Of a DNA stretch of 64,000 nt, positions 46,076 through 57,157 are shown one piece after another. The notes beneath the pieces are model-generated. The model ran no database searches, was not told the origin of the DNA, and saw only the letters and a program-made list of their open reading frames with translations. Each line of letters opens with the position of its first letter. The first letter of the stretch is position 1. Origin of the DNA: Bradysia coprophila (Eukaryota; Arthropoda; Insecta; Diptera; Sciaridae); assembly GCF_014529535.1 (NCBI RefSeq), contig NW_023504014.1, forward strand, positions 186,001 to 250,000, written 5' to 3'. The translations under genes and the position numbers were made by a program.

Positions 46076-46178
46076 GGTAGTAAATGGGATTGTTTTGCGC
46101 ACTAGATGTGAGATTGCCGATACGAGCGAAGCGAGTTCGACAACACATCGTGTGCGCAAAACAATCCCATTTACTACC
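46076..46178. repeat. 103-bp foldback with GAGCG-type centre
   Basis: Arms GGTAGTAAATGGGATTGTTT and complement, continuing through TTGCGCACTAGATGTG; the centre is CGATACGAGCGAAGCGAGTT. Confidence 0.8.
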
Positions 46179-46194
46179 GTGTTAGGAACAAGGT

Positions 46195-46508
46195 TTTATC
46201 TCCTGTAATGTCATAATCACCATAAAAAACAAATTTCAAAAATCAAACTGAAACATATACACGCCATGACCCCGTCACTCATTCATATTCCCCACAAATA
46301 AAACACACATCTAGTATACTGTCAAGAATTTGTCAAATTTTCAGTGAATAAATGAGAAATTATCGAAGTTAGCCGTGCGCAAATAACCATTTATCGAAAT
46401 TTTCAGTTAATAAACGTACGTTCTGTGAATGACGTGTTTAAATCTAGCCCATTTTGATTCTAAAAGCGACACTCAAATTGTGAATATTATGACATTACAG
46501 GAGATAAA
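46195..46508. mobile_element. 314-bp element with 22-bp perfect inverted ends
   Basis: The end repeats (TTTATCTCCTGTAATGTCAT...) at 46195-46216 and 46487-46508 are exact inverses. No target duplication recognised and no coding frame. Probable MITE. Confidence 0.6.
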
Positions 46509-47447
46509 TACATATTTGCGTGTAGGAGAGAAGAAACGTACTTGCAGGTTAAGTGTAAATCAGGCATGAGCGCCGATGTGATTTTTCGACAAAGGTTGGA
46601 GACTCGGCTTGGGATGTAAATATTGTTGTTGAGGTTTGATTCTTAGGCGAACTTAACAGCTTAACAGACAAGAAGAGTCGGACATTTCACCTGTAGCAGG
46701 TAACTATGACTTCAGGTAATCTATAATAGTTTATTAAATACAAACTTTGACAACCCGAAATAGACGATTTCATCCACAGACATGAACATAACTGTTCGAA
46801 CTGACCTTGTAACAAACCCAGGTGTGCCGATAATGAAGTTTGCCTTGAAACAAAGTTATAGGGAGAGAAATTCGACATGTTTTATGTTTTCGGAGTTTTT
46901 GTGGTTTTTAAATAATTCCACACAAAATATGTTTGACAAATGAAAATCTAAATTTTTTATTTTAACATTTCATTCTTGTCCAAAAAATGAAAATCTAGAT
47001 TTTAATTTGTTCAACGAAATTCTTGTACAAACCACAACAACTCCCAAATTAGATAACATGTCGAATTTCACTTGTCTCTCTTCCTGTATTCAATGCAGGT
47101 GATATTGTCAACTCTTTCAACAAATCGAGTGGCCGCACATGGCCGGTATTATTACGTGTGGGTGTTGTTTGCGGTGCTCGTAGACAAGTCACCATAATTT
47201 TAAACATTACAGAAGGAAATTCTGCGATGAAATTAAAATTTTCTTTTCATATTTTTTGTGTGCCATAGAATAAAAGTATGTGCGGACTGGTCTATGAAAA
47301 ATGAGCTGAATGTGCAGTTGTTGGTGATAACAGTAAAACAATAAAAATTTTCTTTAAAATTTCATCTACTTTCTTTCTTGTATATTTACATTGGATGTTA
47401 CTCCGTTCAATAAATTAGTTTTCATTTATCTAAAGAACAACATTGAC
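46509..47447. other. intergenic; duplicated block left of gene 5
   Basis: 47030-47240 (ACAACTCCCAAATTAGA ... GTGTTGTTTGCGGTGCTCG) is similar to 50212-50450, so the duplication that produced genes 5 and 6 includes this flank. No gene. Confidence 0.55.
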
Positions 47448-48329
47448 CTAATAATGGTAGTTGGATGAGTGATCGTTGTATGAGACATGAGCGGCGTCAT
47501 GGCTGTATTCAGCGATTTTAGCTACTGGAGCAGCATAGTGTGCAACTGGAGCAACTACTTTAGCTACAACTGGAGCAGAGTAGTGAGCAACTGGAGCGGT
47601 GTAGTGAGCAACTGGAGCTTGATGATGGTAGACTTGTTGGGGTTCAGCGTGGTAGACTTGTGGGGCAGCAACGTATTTGTGTACTGGTGCAACGACTTTG
47701 TGTACTGGGGCGGCTACGACTTTGTGGTCGGTTGGGTCACGTCGGACAACTGCGTTGAATCCGTTGTGGTCATCGGCGGTGTATTCAACAACACGGTGAT
47801 GACCATCAGCATCGTAGAGGCTGTAAGATCCACGGACAACATCTCCGTCACGGCTTTCTTGTTGTTGCTTGATGTCACCGGTTTGGGTGTCATGGACGGA
47901 GTAGCTGAAGTCGTATTTTGGTGGAGCTTCATGTTCAACTTCGACATGTTTGTAGACTGGGGCAGCATGGTAGACTGTTTTGGAATTTTGGGACATTAGA
48001 GAAGGGCTTTAGAGACATTGTTGGTCTGTAATGTTCTACCTGGGGAAGATTTGACTACAGCTGGAGCAGCATAGTGTACTGGAGCTGCATGGTAGACTGG
48101 GGCAGCTTCGTAGTGATGACCATCATTGGAATAGTGATGTTGAGCACTAGCTACGGCCACGAAGGCGAGCACAGCGATGAACTGAACAACAAGAACAAGA
48201 ACATTTTAGTAAAATTATGTCGGAGCACACAGGTCACACGAAAATTTGTTTTCAATTAAACATTTCAATGATCACTGAACTGAATGGTATGGTAATCCAA
48301 ATAATCCTTTGCCTTACTTTGAATGCCAT
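47448..48329 (-). CDS. RR-2 cuticular protein 5, complete
   Basis: 226 residues; minus-strand exons 48329..48318, 48181..48040 and 47974..47448 (introns 136 and 65 bp). Same domains as protein 4. The tail carries AHYTAPV followed by AHYSAPV. Promoter, 5' flank to about 48650 and 3' flank are nearly identical to genes 4 and 6. Confidence 0.92.
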
Positions 48330-48400
48330 GGTGAATTAAGAAGTTGTTTCTCGTTAAACTGTACGATGCGAACTACGATTTTTGACAATTACTTGATCGG

Positions 48401-48408
48401 TTTATATA
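48401..48408 (-). promoter_or_regulatory. TATA box of cuticle gene 5
   Basis: TATATAAA on the minus strand, 72 bp upstream of the ATG. Confidence 0.7.
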
Positions 48409-48659
48409 CGCAAAAATTGTCGATCATATTCATCTCGGAAAAAATTGCCTGTTGGTGTATTCGCGAATTTCTGTTCGTATTAAAAATATTAAATTTATTT
48501 TTAAGACGGCACGCCTCACACATTGATACATTTTCTTGCAATCATTATTTTCGGGGTCAAAGAATGTTACTTCGGGCGAAATGTGGATGATTAGAAATAT
48601 CAATAAAAATCCGAATGAAATCAAGACAATGTCAAGGTGGAATTATAAGGCAAAATATT

Positions 48660-49287
48660 GATAATGATTTTCGGGTAGTTTAGGTAGACGTTGTAAGCTC
48701 ACATTGTAACTTTGGCATTATTTCGATTACTTCGTGGTTAAAAGTTGTGGAACTGTCTGGAAATGGAAAATCAATTTTTCGGCCGGAAAAGCCGTTTACA
48801 TAAAAAAATAACTTTTGATCGAATCAGACTTTTCGGAATTTTTTTTTTCGTATAAGGTTGGCCCAATACCGACATTTTGTTGAGCAACTTTTGCAATTTG
48901 GAAGCCTAATAACCTGGTCAATTTTTAATAAATAATGATGAAAGCTTCACAGAGAAAATAGTCGGATTAAACGTTTAATATATGGAATGATTACATTTTA
49001 AAATCTTTCGAAAGATTGTGTTTCTGGTTGAAATGGCTGAAATTGATTGCAGCAATGAGAAGTGAAGTTAAATATAAGCCATTTTGCCACAAAAATATTG
49101 TGTTTTTGTTCAAAGTTCGTTTTTCTGGCATCTAGAGCGTATGATTAGAAGCTACTGACATTTGTAATTTTTTAGTCATCAAAGCGAATGTTAGCGATTC
49201 AAAAATAAAAACCAATGCACATAAATTAGTCAGATTTTAGATGTTTTTTTGGTTTTTCTTAAGGATATCGATACAATCGCTACAAGT
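48660..49287. other. intergenic, nothing recognised
   Basis: No supported gene. A 108-codon plus-strand frame at 49249-49575 overlaps the family C repeat and is not accepted. Confidence 0.4.
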
Positions 49288-49384
49288 AAAATGCATGTCA
49301 ATAAAATTGAAGTACAAGATTTGAAATCGACAGACCCGATAATAATAATGGCCATATGCTTACCGTCTGTAACAGGTTATATCG
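49288..49384 (-). repeat. dispersed family C repeat, partial
   Basis: AAAATTGAAGTACAAGATTT ... CCGTCTGTAACAGGTTAT, reverse orientation, missing the CGATAACAGATG end. Confidence 0.8.
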
Positions 49385-49704
49385 AGCTCATAGTATTATT
49401 TTTTATACTTCCTTTCTATACTTTCCTAAAGTTAATCGTATCTTTTTCTCTACGCTTATCGTACTTTTCAATACTTTCGCCAGGTTCAGCTTGCTTATCG
49501 TTGCTCATGGAGATTTATGAAATAATAATTGAATTTTTTATTAGAAAAATGAAAAAGAATGCTGCCTTCGATTAGGTTTTGAACTTGTTTACAATGATAG
49601 CTACATCAGTTGGTACAAAGATTTCGTTGAGAAGAAAATGTTTTTAATCTCTGCAAGAGTAAAATCTCCGTAACAACTATCGAAAATTTGCTAAGATTAA
49701 GAAC

Positions 49705-49780
49705 CCAATAGCTCAGAGGTACAGTGGACTGGAGAAACGAAGGTACTGAGGTGAACGAGTTCAAATCCTGATCAAAATAA
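49705..49780 (+). repeat. tRNA-like segment, possible tRNA-derived SINE
   Basis: AATAGCTCAGAGGTACAGTGG resembles an A box (TAGCNNARNGG) and GAGTTCAAATCC, about 46 bp later, resembles a B box. No convincing acceptor stem, so it is not a functional tRNA. Confidence 0.3.
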
Positions 49781-49792
49781 GTGCTGATTCTT

Positions 49793-50115
49793 TGATAAAA
49801 ACTTGAAATTTTTAGAAAACGATTACTCTGACCTTGTTCATCATCTCAAATAATTTTTTCACTGTTCTAGAACCTAGAGCTTTGATGCGTCTTTTTTTCG
49901 TTTTTTTCTTCAATGGTAGAATGTCGAGCATATGAAACTTCACAAAACAACTGAAGGATTCGATGGTCCATGAGTTGTCCCAATAGAGATAGCCTAACAA
50001 GGAAAATTTCACCTTGAAAATTCTTACTATTTCCTGTGGAGTCGGTGCTGGTGGGTCAAGGACACCTTGAACAGTAAGTACACACAACATTCCTATTTCA
50101 TTTTGTACCAGAAGT
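49793..50115 (-). repeat. cluster-specific repeat unit D, copy 2, with 92-codon frame
   Basis: The minus-strand frame 50090..49812 starts MLCVLTVQGVLDPPAPTPQE and contains IFKVKFSLLGYLYWDNSWTI. Copy 3 at 52815..52566 keeps a similar peptide (IWKVKFSLLDYLRRATSW) for about 60 codons before stops; copy 1 is broken. No family is recognised; it could be an exon of an old duplicated gene. Confidence 0.5.
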
Positions 50116-50665
50116 TAAGTTTCTCATGTGAATTTAAATTTTCACACGCCGGTTTTTCTAGTTGTGGAAAATCTAGATTTTTATTTGTGCAACGAAATTC
50201 CTGTGATTTCAATTACAAGAAACAACAACTCCCAAATTAGAAAACATGTCGAATCTAGCTTTTCTCTCCCTGCACCCACTGCAGATAATGTTTTCAACTC
50301 TTTCAACATATCGAGTGGCTACACATTAAAGCACAGTACAGTAACAATTGCATTGTTATTACATGTGAGTGTTGTTTGCGGTGCTCGTAGGCAAGACATA
50401 ATCTACTATTATTACACAGAAAGATTGAAGTAAATTCTACGATGAAATTCAAATATTATTTTCATGCAATCACATGTTGTTGTGGGGCATAGAATAGGTC
50501 TGCGCTGGTTTACGAAAAATGATCTGAATGTGTAGTTGTTGGTGAAAACAGTTAAACAATAAAATTTTTCTTTAAAATTTCATCTACTTTCTTTCTTGTA
50601 TATTTACATTGGATGTTACTCCGTTCAATAAATTAGTTTTCATTTATCTAAAGAACAACATTGAC

Positions 50666-51526
50666 CTAGTAATGGTAGTTGGATGAGTGATCGTTGTATG
50701 AGACATGAGCGGCATCATGGCTGTATTCAGCGATCTTAGCTACTGGAGCGGCGTAGTGGGCAACTGGAGCAACTACTTTAGTTACAACTGGAGCGGAGTA
50801 GTGAGCAACTGGAGCTTGATGATGGTAGACTTGTTGGGGTTCAGCGTGGTAGACTTGTGGGGCAGCAACGTATTTGTGTACTGGTGCAACGACTTTGTGT
50901 ACTGGGGCGGCTACGACTTTGTGGTCGGTTGGGTCACGTCGGACAACTGCGTTGAATCCGTTGTGATCATCGGCGGTGTATTCGACGACACGGTGATGAC
51001 CATCAGCATCGTAGAGGCTGTAAGATCCACGGACAACATCTCCGTCACGGCTTTCTTGTTGTTGCTTGATGTCACCGGTTTGGGTGTCATGGACGGAGTA
51101 GCTGAAGTCGTATTTTGGTGGAGCTTCATGTTCAACTTCGACATGTTTGTAGACTGGGGCAGCATGGTAGACTATTTTGGAATTTTTGGACATTAGAGAA
51201 AGGCTTTAGAGACATTGTTGGTCTATAATGTTCTACCTGGGGAAGATTTGACTACAGCTGGAGCAGCATAGTGTACTGGAGCTGCATGGTAGACTGGGGC
51301 AGCTTCGTAGTTATGACCACCATTGGAATAGTGATGTTGAGCACTAGCTACGGCCACGAAGGCGAGCACAGCGATGAACTGAACAACAAGAACAAGAACA
51401 TTTTAGTAAAATTATGTCGGAGCACACAGGTCACACGAAAATTTGTTTTCAATTAAACATTTCAATGATCACTGAACTGAATGGTATGGTAATCCAAATA
51501 ATCCTTTGCCTTACTTTGAATGCCAT
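50666..51526 (-). CDS. RR-2 cuticular protein 6, complete
   Basis: 219 residues; minus-strand exons 51526..51515, 51378..51237 and 51171..50666 (introns 136 and 65 bp). One AHYSAPV unit only, making it the shortest of the four cluster proteins, and VVTKVV where the others have VVAKVV. R&R domain as in protein 5. The mature N-terminus again begins AQHHYS. Confidence 0.92.
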
Positions 51527-51597
51527 GGTGAATTAAGAAGTTGTTTCTCGTTAAACTGTACGATGCGAACTACGATTTTTGACAATTACTTGATCGG

Positions 51598-51605
51598 TTT
51601 ATATA
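51598..51605 (-). promoter_or_regulatory. TATA box of cuticle gene 6
   Basis: TATATAAA on the minus strand, 72 bp upstream of the ATG. Confidence 0.7.
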
Positions 51606-51869
51606 CGCAAAAATTGTCGATCATATTCATCTCGGAAAAAATTGCCGGTTGGTGTATTCGCGAATTTCTGTTCGTATTAAAAATATTAAATTTATTTTTA
51701 AGACGGCACACCTCACACATTGATACATTTTCATGCAATCATTATTTTCGGGGTCAAAGAATGTTACTTCGGGCGAAATGTGGATGATTAGAAATATCAA
51801 TAAAAATCCGAATGAAATCAAGACAATACCAAGGTGGAATTAGAGCAAAATATTGAGATTTTCGGGTAG

Positions 51870-52565
51870 TTTAGGTAAACGTTTTATTTTCGAACTATAT
51901 CTGAAGTGAACGAAGTATATGAACAAAGGTGAGCAATAGGGTGTGGCGATTTTTAACTTTCTTTTTATTGAAATCTGAAACACACTTCACACAATGCACC
52001 TTTACAGAAGGAACAAATAATAATTATCGTAAAATATTGTTATAAGCTAATCCTGCTTATCAGGGAAACTACATTGTCTAATACAACATATACAAAAAAT
52101 AAAAACGTTTTGATGTTTAGTTCAGGTACTTGTGTCAGAAAACGTTTTCTTATTTTATTAAAATGTATTCGGTATCTGAGTTTCTCTAAATATTTATTTA
52201 TATGTTTTTAGATCAATAAACTGGTCTTTCAACCCAATAACATATCAATCTGTTACAAAAAATAGATAAAAAATAATAGAAAAAAGAATATAAATCAAAC
52301 ATAACACTAAAACTATCAAACAATCAAAAAGTTGAAAGTTACTGCATTAAGCGGTCAGCTTCGTCTCAACGACACATCTTTTGAAAACATTCAATGACTG
52401 ATTAAAAATGTGACATCCAGAGAAGTACTTGTCATGATTGTCCTGCATCATATTTAGTGGCTCGTTTTGTACTATATTACTCGAGTACTTCGAAGTGTAA
52501 AATCAATATATTCCGGGATTCCACAACCCGGGCTTAATTATTGAACTTTTTTCCTGGGTATTATT
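51870..52565. other. intergenic, nothing recognised
   Basis: A+T-rich DNA beyond the conserved upstream flank of gene 6. Confidence 0.4.
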
Positions 52566-52815
52566 GTGCGGATTCTTTGATAAAAACTGGAAATTTTTAG
52601 AGAACGATTACTCTGACCTTATTCCTCATCTCAAGAATTACTTCCCTGTTCTAGAACCTAGAGATTTTTTCGTTTTTTTTTCTTCAAATCCTAGCAGAAT
52701 ATCGAGCATCTGTAATTCCACAAAACGAGTGAAGGTTTCGTTGGTCCATGAGGTGGCCCTACGAAGATAGTCTAACAACGAAAATTTGACCTTCCATATT
52801 TTTACTACTTTCATC
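52566..52815 (-). repeat. cluster-specific repeat unit D, copy 3
   Basis: See 49793-50115; shares GATTCTTTGATAAAAACT at its left border. Confidence 0.7.
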
Positions 52816-53077
52816 CCTACTGATTAATAATTTTTGAGTTAAGCTGCTGTCGAGCAATGTTGTGCAAATGATTAAAAAGAATTAAGAAAAATTTAAATCC
52901 ACAACTCTGACTGTTACACTGGGGTGGTGTTCCTAATTTTTGGAATTCTACCCACAAATTATATAACTAAACTGAGGCAACCGAATTGCCAATTTGGTTC
53001 GTAGATGCCTAATTAGCATAACAAAGTCATTAAACCAAAAACAAAAACAATTTCTTGCAACAATTGGTTTTCTGAAT

Positions 53078-55442
53078 TACAGTCCGTTTTTTTTATTTCG
53101 GAACACATTTGAGATATTTTAGAGTTTTAAAAGTCATCGATTTCATGGCATCGGCCTATAACAGAAGATGCGTCCGTTTCACACTTTCTCGCAGGCGCAC
53201 TTTTTATTTTGAATTTGAATTTTTCGTCATTTTAATTTTTTTGTTGTTTTGCTACGCAAAGTGTTCAATTTCCGGTTTTAATATTTTATTTTATAATTTG
53301 GAGGTTCGATACTCTAATTTGAGACTGTGCGAATAACAGAATTAATATAAATAACTTATTTTGAAGTTTTATCAGATTTTTGTCGTAAATTTTTCATAGA
53401 TGAACAGTATTAGTATAGTTCTTCGGTAACGCGTAACATTTATTGACATTTTCAAGGTTATGCACACGTTACAAGGCAGCGTCAATGTATAGAAGCACGA
53501 CTAACCTTTACCCTACTGATTAAAATTTTTCAGATTTGGTAATTCAAAGAATTTACGACACATTTGTCGATTCAATACTAAGAACACCCATTCTTATTCT
53601 ACGGACTATAAAGGACCGTTCAGTGTGTGTGGCTTCTATTGAGACCATTTATGGAAGAAAATCAAAGCCTAGCTTAGAAGTTTCTTGAATTAAATTTAAT
53701 CGCGAAAGGTAAGTTTATCAATGGCGGTAAACTCTGACATTTGTTTCAACTAAAACTAAAATCATTTTAGACGAAGAGGAAAGTCTTATTAGAATAATTC
53801 AGATGCTAATACTTTGGAATATCGCATAAAAAAATCTTCGTAAAGGTTAATACAAACATTCGAAAATTTTCTGACGAAATGCCTAAAGCTGGGTTATGAA
53901 ACAAAAGCTCTAGATTCATCGAAATTCAAAGGAAAAGGAAGAGCCAATATGCCGTAATTTGTAAGAAAAAACCTGTGTAAAAGAGACAAAAAGATCTGTT
54001 CGAAGTTTTATGAAGGACTTTATGAAGTTCCAATATTCAGCTCAAATTAGAAAAAACGTTTTCATTCAGGCGGAAAAAAAACTTCACATTCCCTCACCAG
54101 GTAGAGAGCCAAAACAACAACTTTTTCTCTCACCTTTTCTTCTACTTTTCGTTACAGTGGCATCACTTTTCGTTACAGTGGCATCACTTTTCGTTTCCAG
54201 TGACATCAATTTTCGTACCCACTCATGTCATTTTCGGACGTTTTCACCACCTGGGTCAAAAACAAAACTTTTCATACCTAGGACCAAAAAAGTGCGACTT
54301 CATCGCACTTTTTCTCCGTCTGATAATATACTATTTCGACACAAAACATGTTTTCCACACAGAACATGTTTTTCCATGTGAAACACATTTCTTATCTGAA
54401 CCATGTTTCCCATTTGAAACTTGTTTTCTATCTGAAATATGTTTCCCATCAGAAGCATGTTTCGAATCTGAAACATGTTTTATATCTGAAAAATGTTTGA
54501 CATTTTAAACATGTTTTCCATTTGGAACATGTTCCTTATCTGAAACATGTTCCTTATCTGAAACATGTTCCTTATCTGAAACATGTTCCTTATCTGAAAC
54601 ATGTTCCTTATCTGAAACATGTTCCTTATCTGAAACATGTTCCTTATCTGAAACATGTTCCTTATCTGAAACATGTTCCTTATCCGAAACATGTTCCTTA
54701 TCTGAAACATGTTCCTTACCTGAAACATGTTCCTTATCTGAAACATGTTCCTTATCCGAAACATGTTCCTTACCTTAAACATGTTCTTATCTTAAATATG
54801 TTCCTTGCCTGAAACATGTTCCTTATCTAAAACATATTCTTATCTGAAACATGTTTTCTACCTAAAATATTTTTCTATTGGAAATATGTTTACTATCAGA
54901 AAAATGTTTTCCGTTTGAAACATGTTCTCCATTTGGAACATGTTTAATATCTGAAATATGTTTCCTATGTGAAACATGTTTTCTATCTGAAATATGTTTC
55001 CCATCTGAAATATGTTTTCCATCTGAAGCATGCTATCCATGCGAAACATATTTTCCATGCAAAAAAATATCTTCTAAAAACAACGAATACACTATCTTTA
55101 GTCGTATTGTTAACGATAATAAACAAACCACTGTTGCTACTTTCATCTACAACTGATTAAAAAATTAACTGACTTTCCCTGTTCACATGGACACTATACC
55201 AAAAAATTAAAAGTCGGCCACTATACGACAAAAATCTGATAAAACTTTTAAAAAAAGTTACTTATTTCTATTGATTCTTTTATTTGCCCGGACGTAAATT
55301 ACAGTATTGAGCCTCCAAATTCAAAATAAAAAGTGCGCCTGAGAAAAAGGCTGAAACGGACGCATTTTTGCTATTTGACATTAATGACTTTAGAAACTCT
55401 AAAAAATCTTACGGTGTTCGAATTTAGTTTGAACACACTGTA
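53078..55442. mobile_element. mariner-like long-TIR element with satellite core
   Basis: The ends are TA-CAGTCCG... and, inverted, TA-CAGTGTGTTCAAA, with TA at each border as expected for Tc1/mariner target sites. Imperfect inverted arms extend about 130-150 bp (53078-53224, 55311-55442), sharing ATGCGTCCGTTTCA and AGGCGCACTTTTTATTTTGA. No transposase frame is present; much of the interior is the 18-bp satellite. A related arm fragment (AGAGTTTTAAAAGTCATC, minus strand) lies near 45515. Confidence 0.65.
54340..55065. repeat. 18-bp satellite with ACATGT core
   Basis: About 38 units of CTTATCTGAAACATGTTC type. 54533-54780 is almost perfect (about 14 units); both flanks are increasingly diverged (CCATCTGAAATATGTTTT etc.), a gradient expected from central expansion. 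All frames are open, giving KHVPYL or RNMFQI peptide repeats that are artefacts. Confidence 0.95.
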
Positions 55443-56924
55443 TAATCATCAAAACTGATTCGAGTTACAATTTCGAATTTCAATAATGAAAACATTGCCT
55501 CATCACTTGTTTACCATTTCACATTAGTTTCAATGAGCTTGCATTTTACTGGTGAATGACAAAAAGTAAATCACGCATAATGAAAATCATAATACCAATC
55601 GGTTAATGTAGGTGTCAGCAAAACAAACTTTTAATGTTAGACATTAAAATGTTCGATGAATGGTTGAATAAAAGCTAAATCGATTACCAGAGTAAAAGTA
55701 ACACATAAGGCACCGAAGCAATGGGGGATAGTATTAAAGTGGTAATCATATGGAAATGTTGATCGTAAGAAAAAAAAAAAAAAAATTGAAAACTAACTCC
55801 GCAGCTAAGAGAGTTTGTAAATTAATGTGTGTTAAAAGTGAGACGATTGAATAATATGCATGTGCGATAAGTATCTCATAATACTAAGAAAATGAAATTA
55901 AAAGTTTAATTCGATTAAATGTGTGTTCGGGAGAGGAAAAAAAAACAATAAATTTTTGTCAAGGCGATATGTATCCGATAAACCATTTGCGGTTGACTTA
56001 AATATTATTGTAATGTGAAAGTTTAATTATTTTTTTTTTCTGTCTGTTCGTTCTTTTTCATTTCGTTGAAAAATACACATTGAGCCGAGTAGGTTTATGT
56101 ACGTACATATGTTCGTTTTGGTAACATAATTGGCAAACTAGACCATTGCAGTTTTGCCAATTTATTCCAACCAAACCGACTCGATTTTATATAAATTATA
56201 AATGGAACAATTTTGGATCCATATCAAATTGCCACCTGCGTTTTACTAAAATAAACAAACAAAGGTAAAAACTTAGTTTTTATTCCGATTTTATTTTAAT
56301 TTATTATTTTTATGTAGGTGCATTTTTAGCGCAACAACAACAACAACAACTGTAATATGAGTGATGTTATGCAATTCGCTGTACTGTTGCCTTTTTAACC
56401 AATTTTTTCTCTCTTGGTATGTTGTCTCAATTTCAAGTTTTGGTAAACAGGTGATTATAAAAATGTGAATTTCGGAAAAATATGAGTTTAATTTCTTGAC
56501 TAAAAATGTTATTATAATAATAATTCAGAAGAACATATCGTTCCCATTGCACGGCATGTAGGTTTGGCGTAATAGCCATGCGTTTAAAAAAAAGTTGATT
56601 TTAAATATTTTCGAGTTTTTATTTATTTTGTCATATTTTTTTACTTTTTATTTGGAAATGATGTAGAGCAACCGACAGTTCTCACTAATCGTAAAAATTG
56701 TCAAATTTTAGGAAAATTAGTATTGGTGCTTCGAGTGACAGCTGACGAATAGAATTTTTTTACCAGATTTTTTTTACAGTGTTAAACTGTGTTCAGTTTC
56801 AGCATTCTATGTAGACTCTAAATTTTATAGCATCACCACGTAAATGTATTTCGAAGTGACTATTTGAACACGAGTGCAAATAGTCAATATGACCACTATT
56901 CACACCCGACTATTCGCACAATCT
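55443..56924. other. intergenic; (CAA)n and a MITE fragment
   Basis: (CAA)n at 56331-56350. 56730-56840 contains CTTCGAGTGACAGCTG and TTTTACAGTG words of the AACGCACTT MITE family. No gene. Confidence 0.5.
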
Positions 56925-57020
56925 GCAAAGTGGCAGATTACCATAAACAGACCAGCAAGAAAATTTATCTGCCACATGCGACGCAGATTTTTTTGGTAAA
57001 ATTTTGGTTGTTTTGAGTAA
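56925..57020 (-). repeat. fragment related to family B spacer
   Basis: GACCAGCAAGAAAATTTATC, then CTGCCACATGCGACGCAGAT, matches 16855-16930. Confidence 0.75.
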
Positions 57021-57157
57021 AACAAGGAAAAGCGTCTGAGTATAATTTGGCGTATTTCCTGCCAACCTCTTGGAAAAATATAACTCGTGTGAATTACGGC
57101 CCTCGCTTCGCTCTGGCCACAAAGTTCACACTCGTTCAAACATTTTAGGAACGAAAA

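Noticed and set aside
49705..49780. Functional tRNA gene
   Set aside because: A- and B-box-like words only; no plausible acceptor or anticodon stems.
31029..51196. Long open frames antisense to the third exons of cuticle genes 3-6, conserved in all four
   Set aside because: They follow from the GCN/CCN/GTN-rich codon bias of the sense strand and from copy similarity; no independent signal.
54480..54812. Open frames encoding KHVPYL or RNMFQI peptide repeats
   Set aside because: Products of an 18-bp satellite, a multiple of three without stops.
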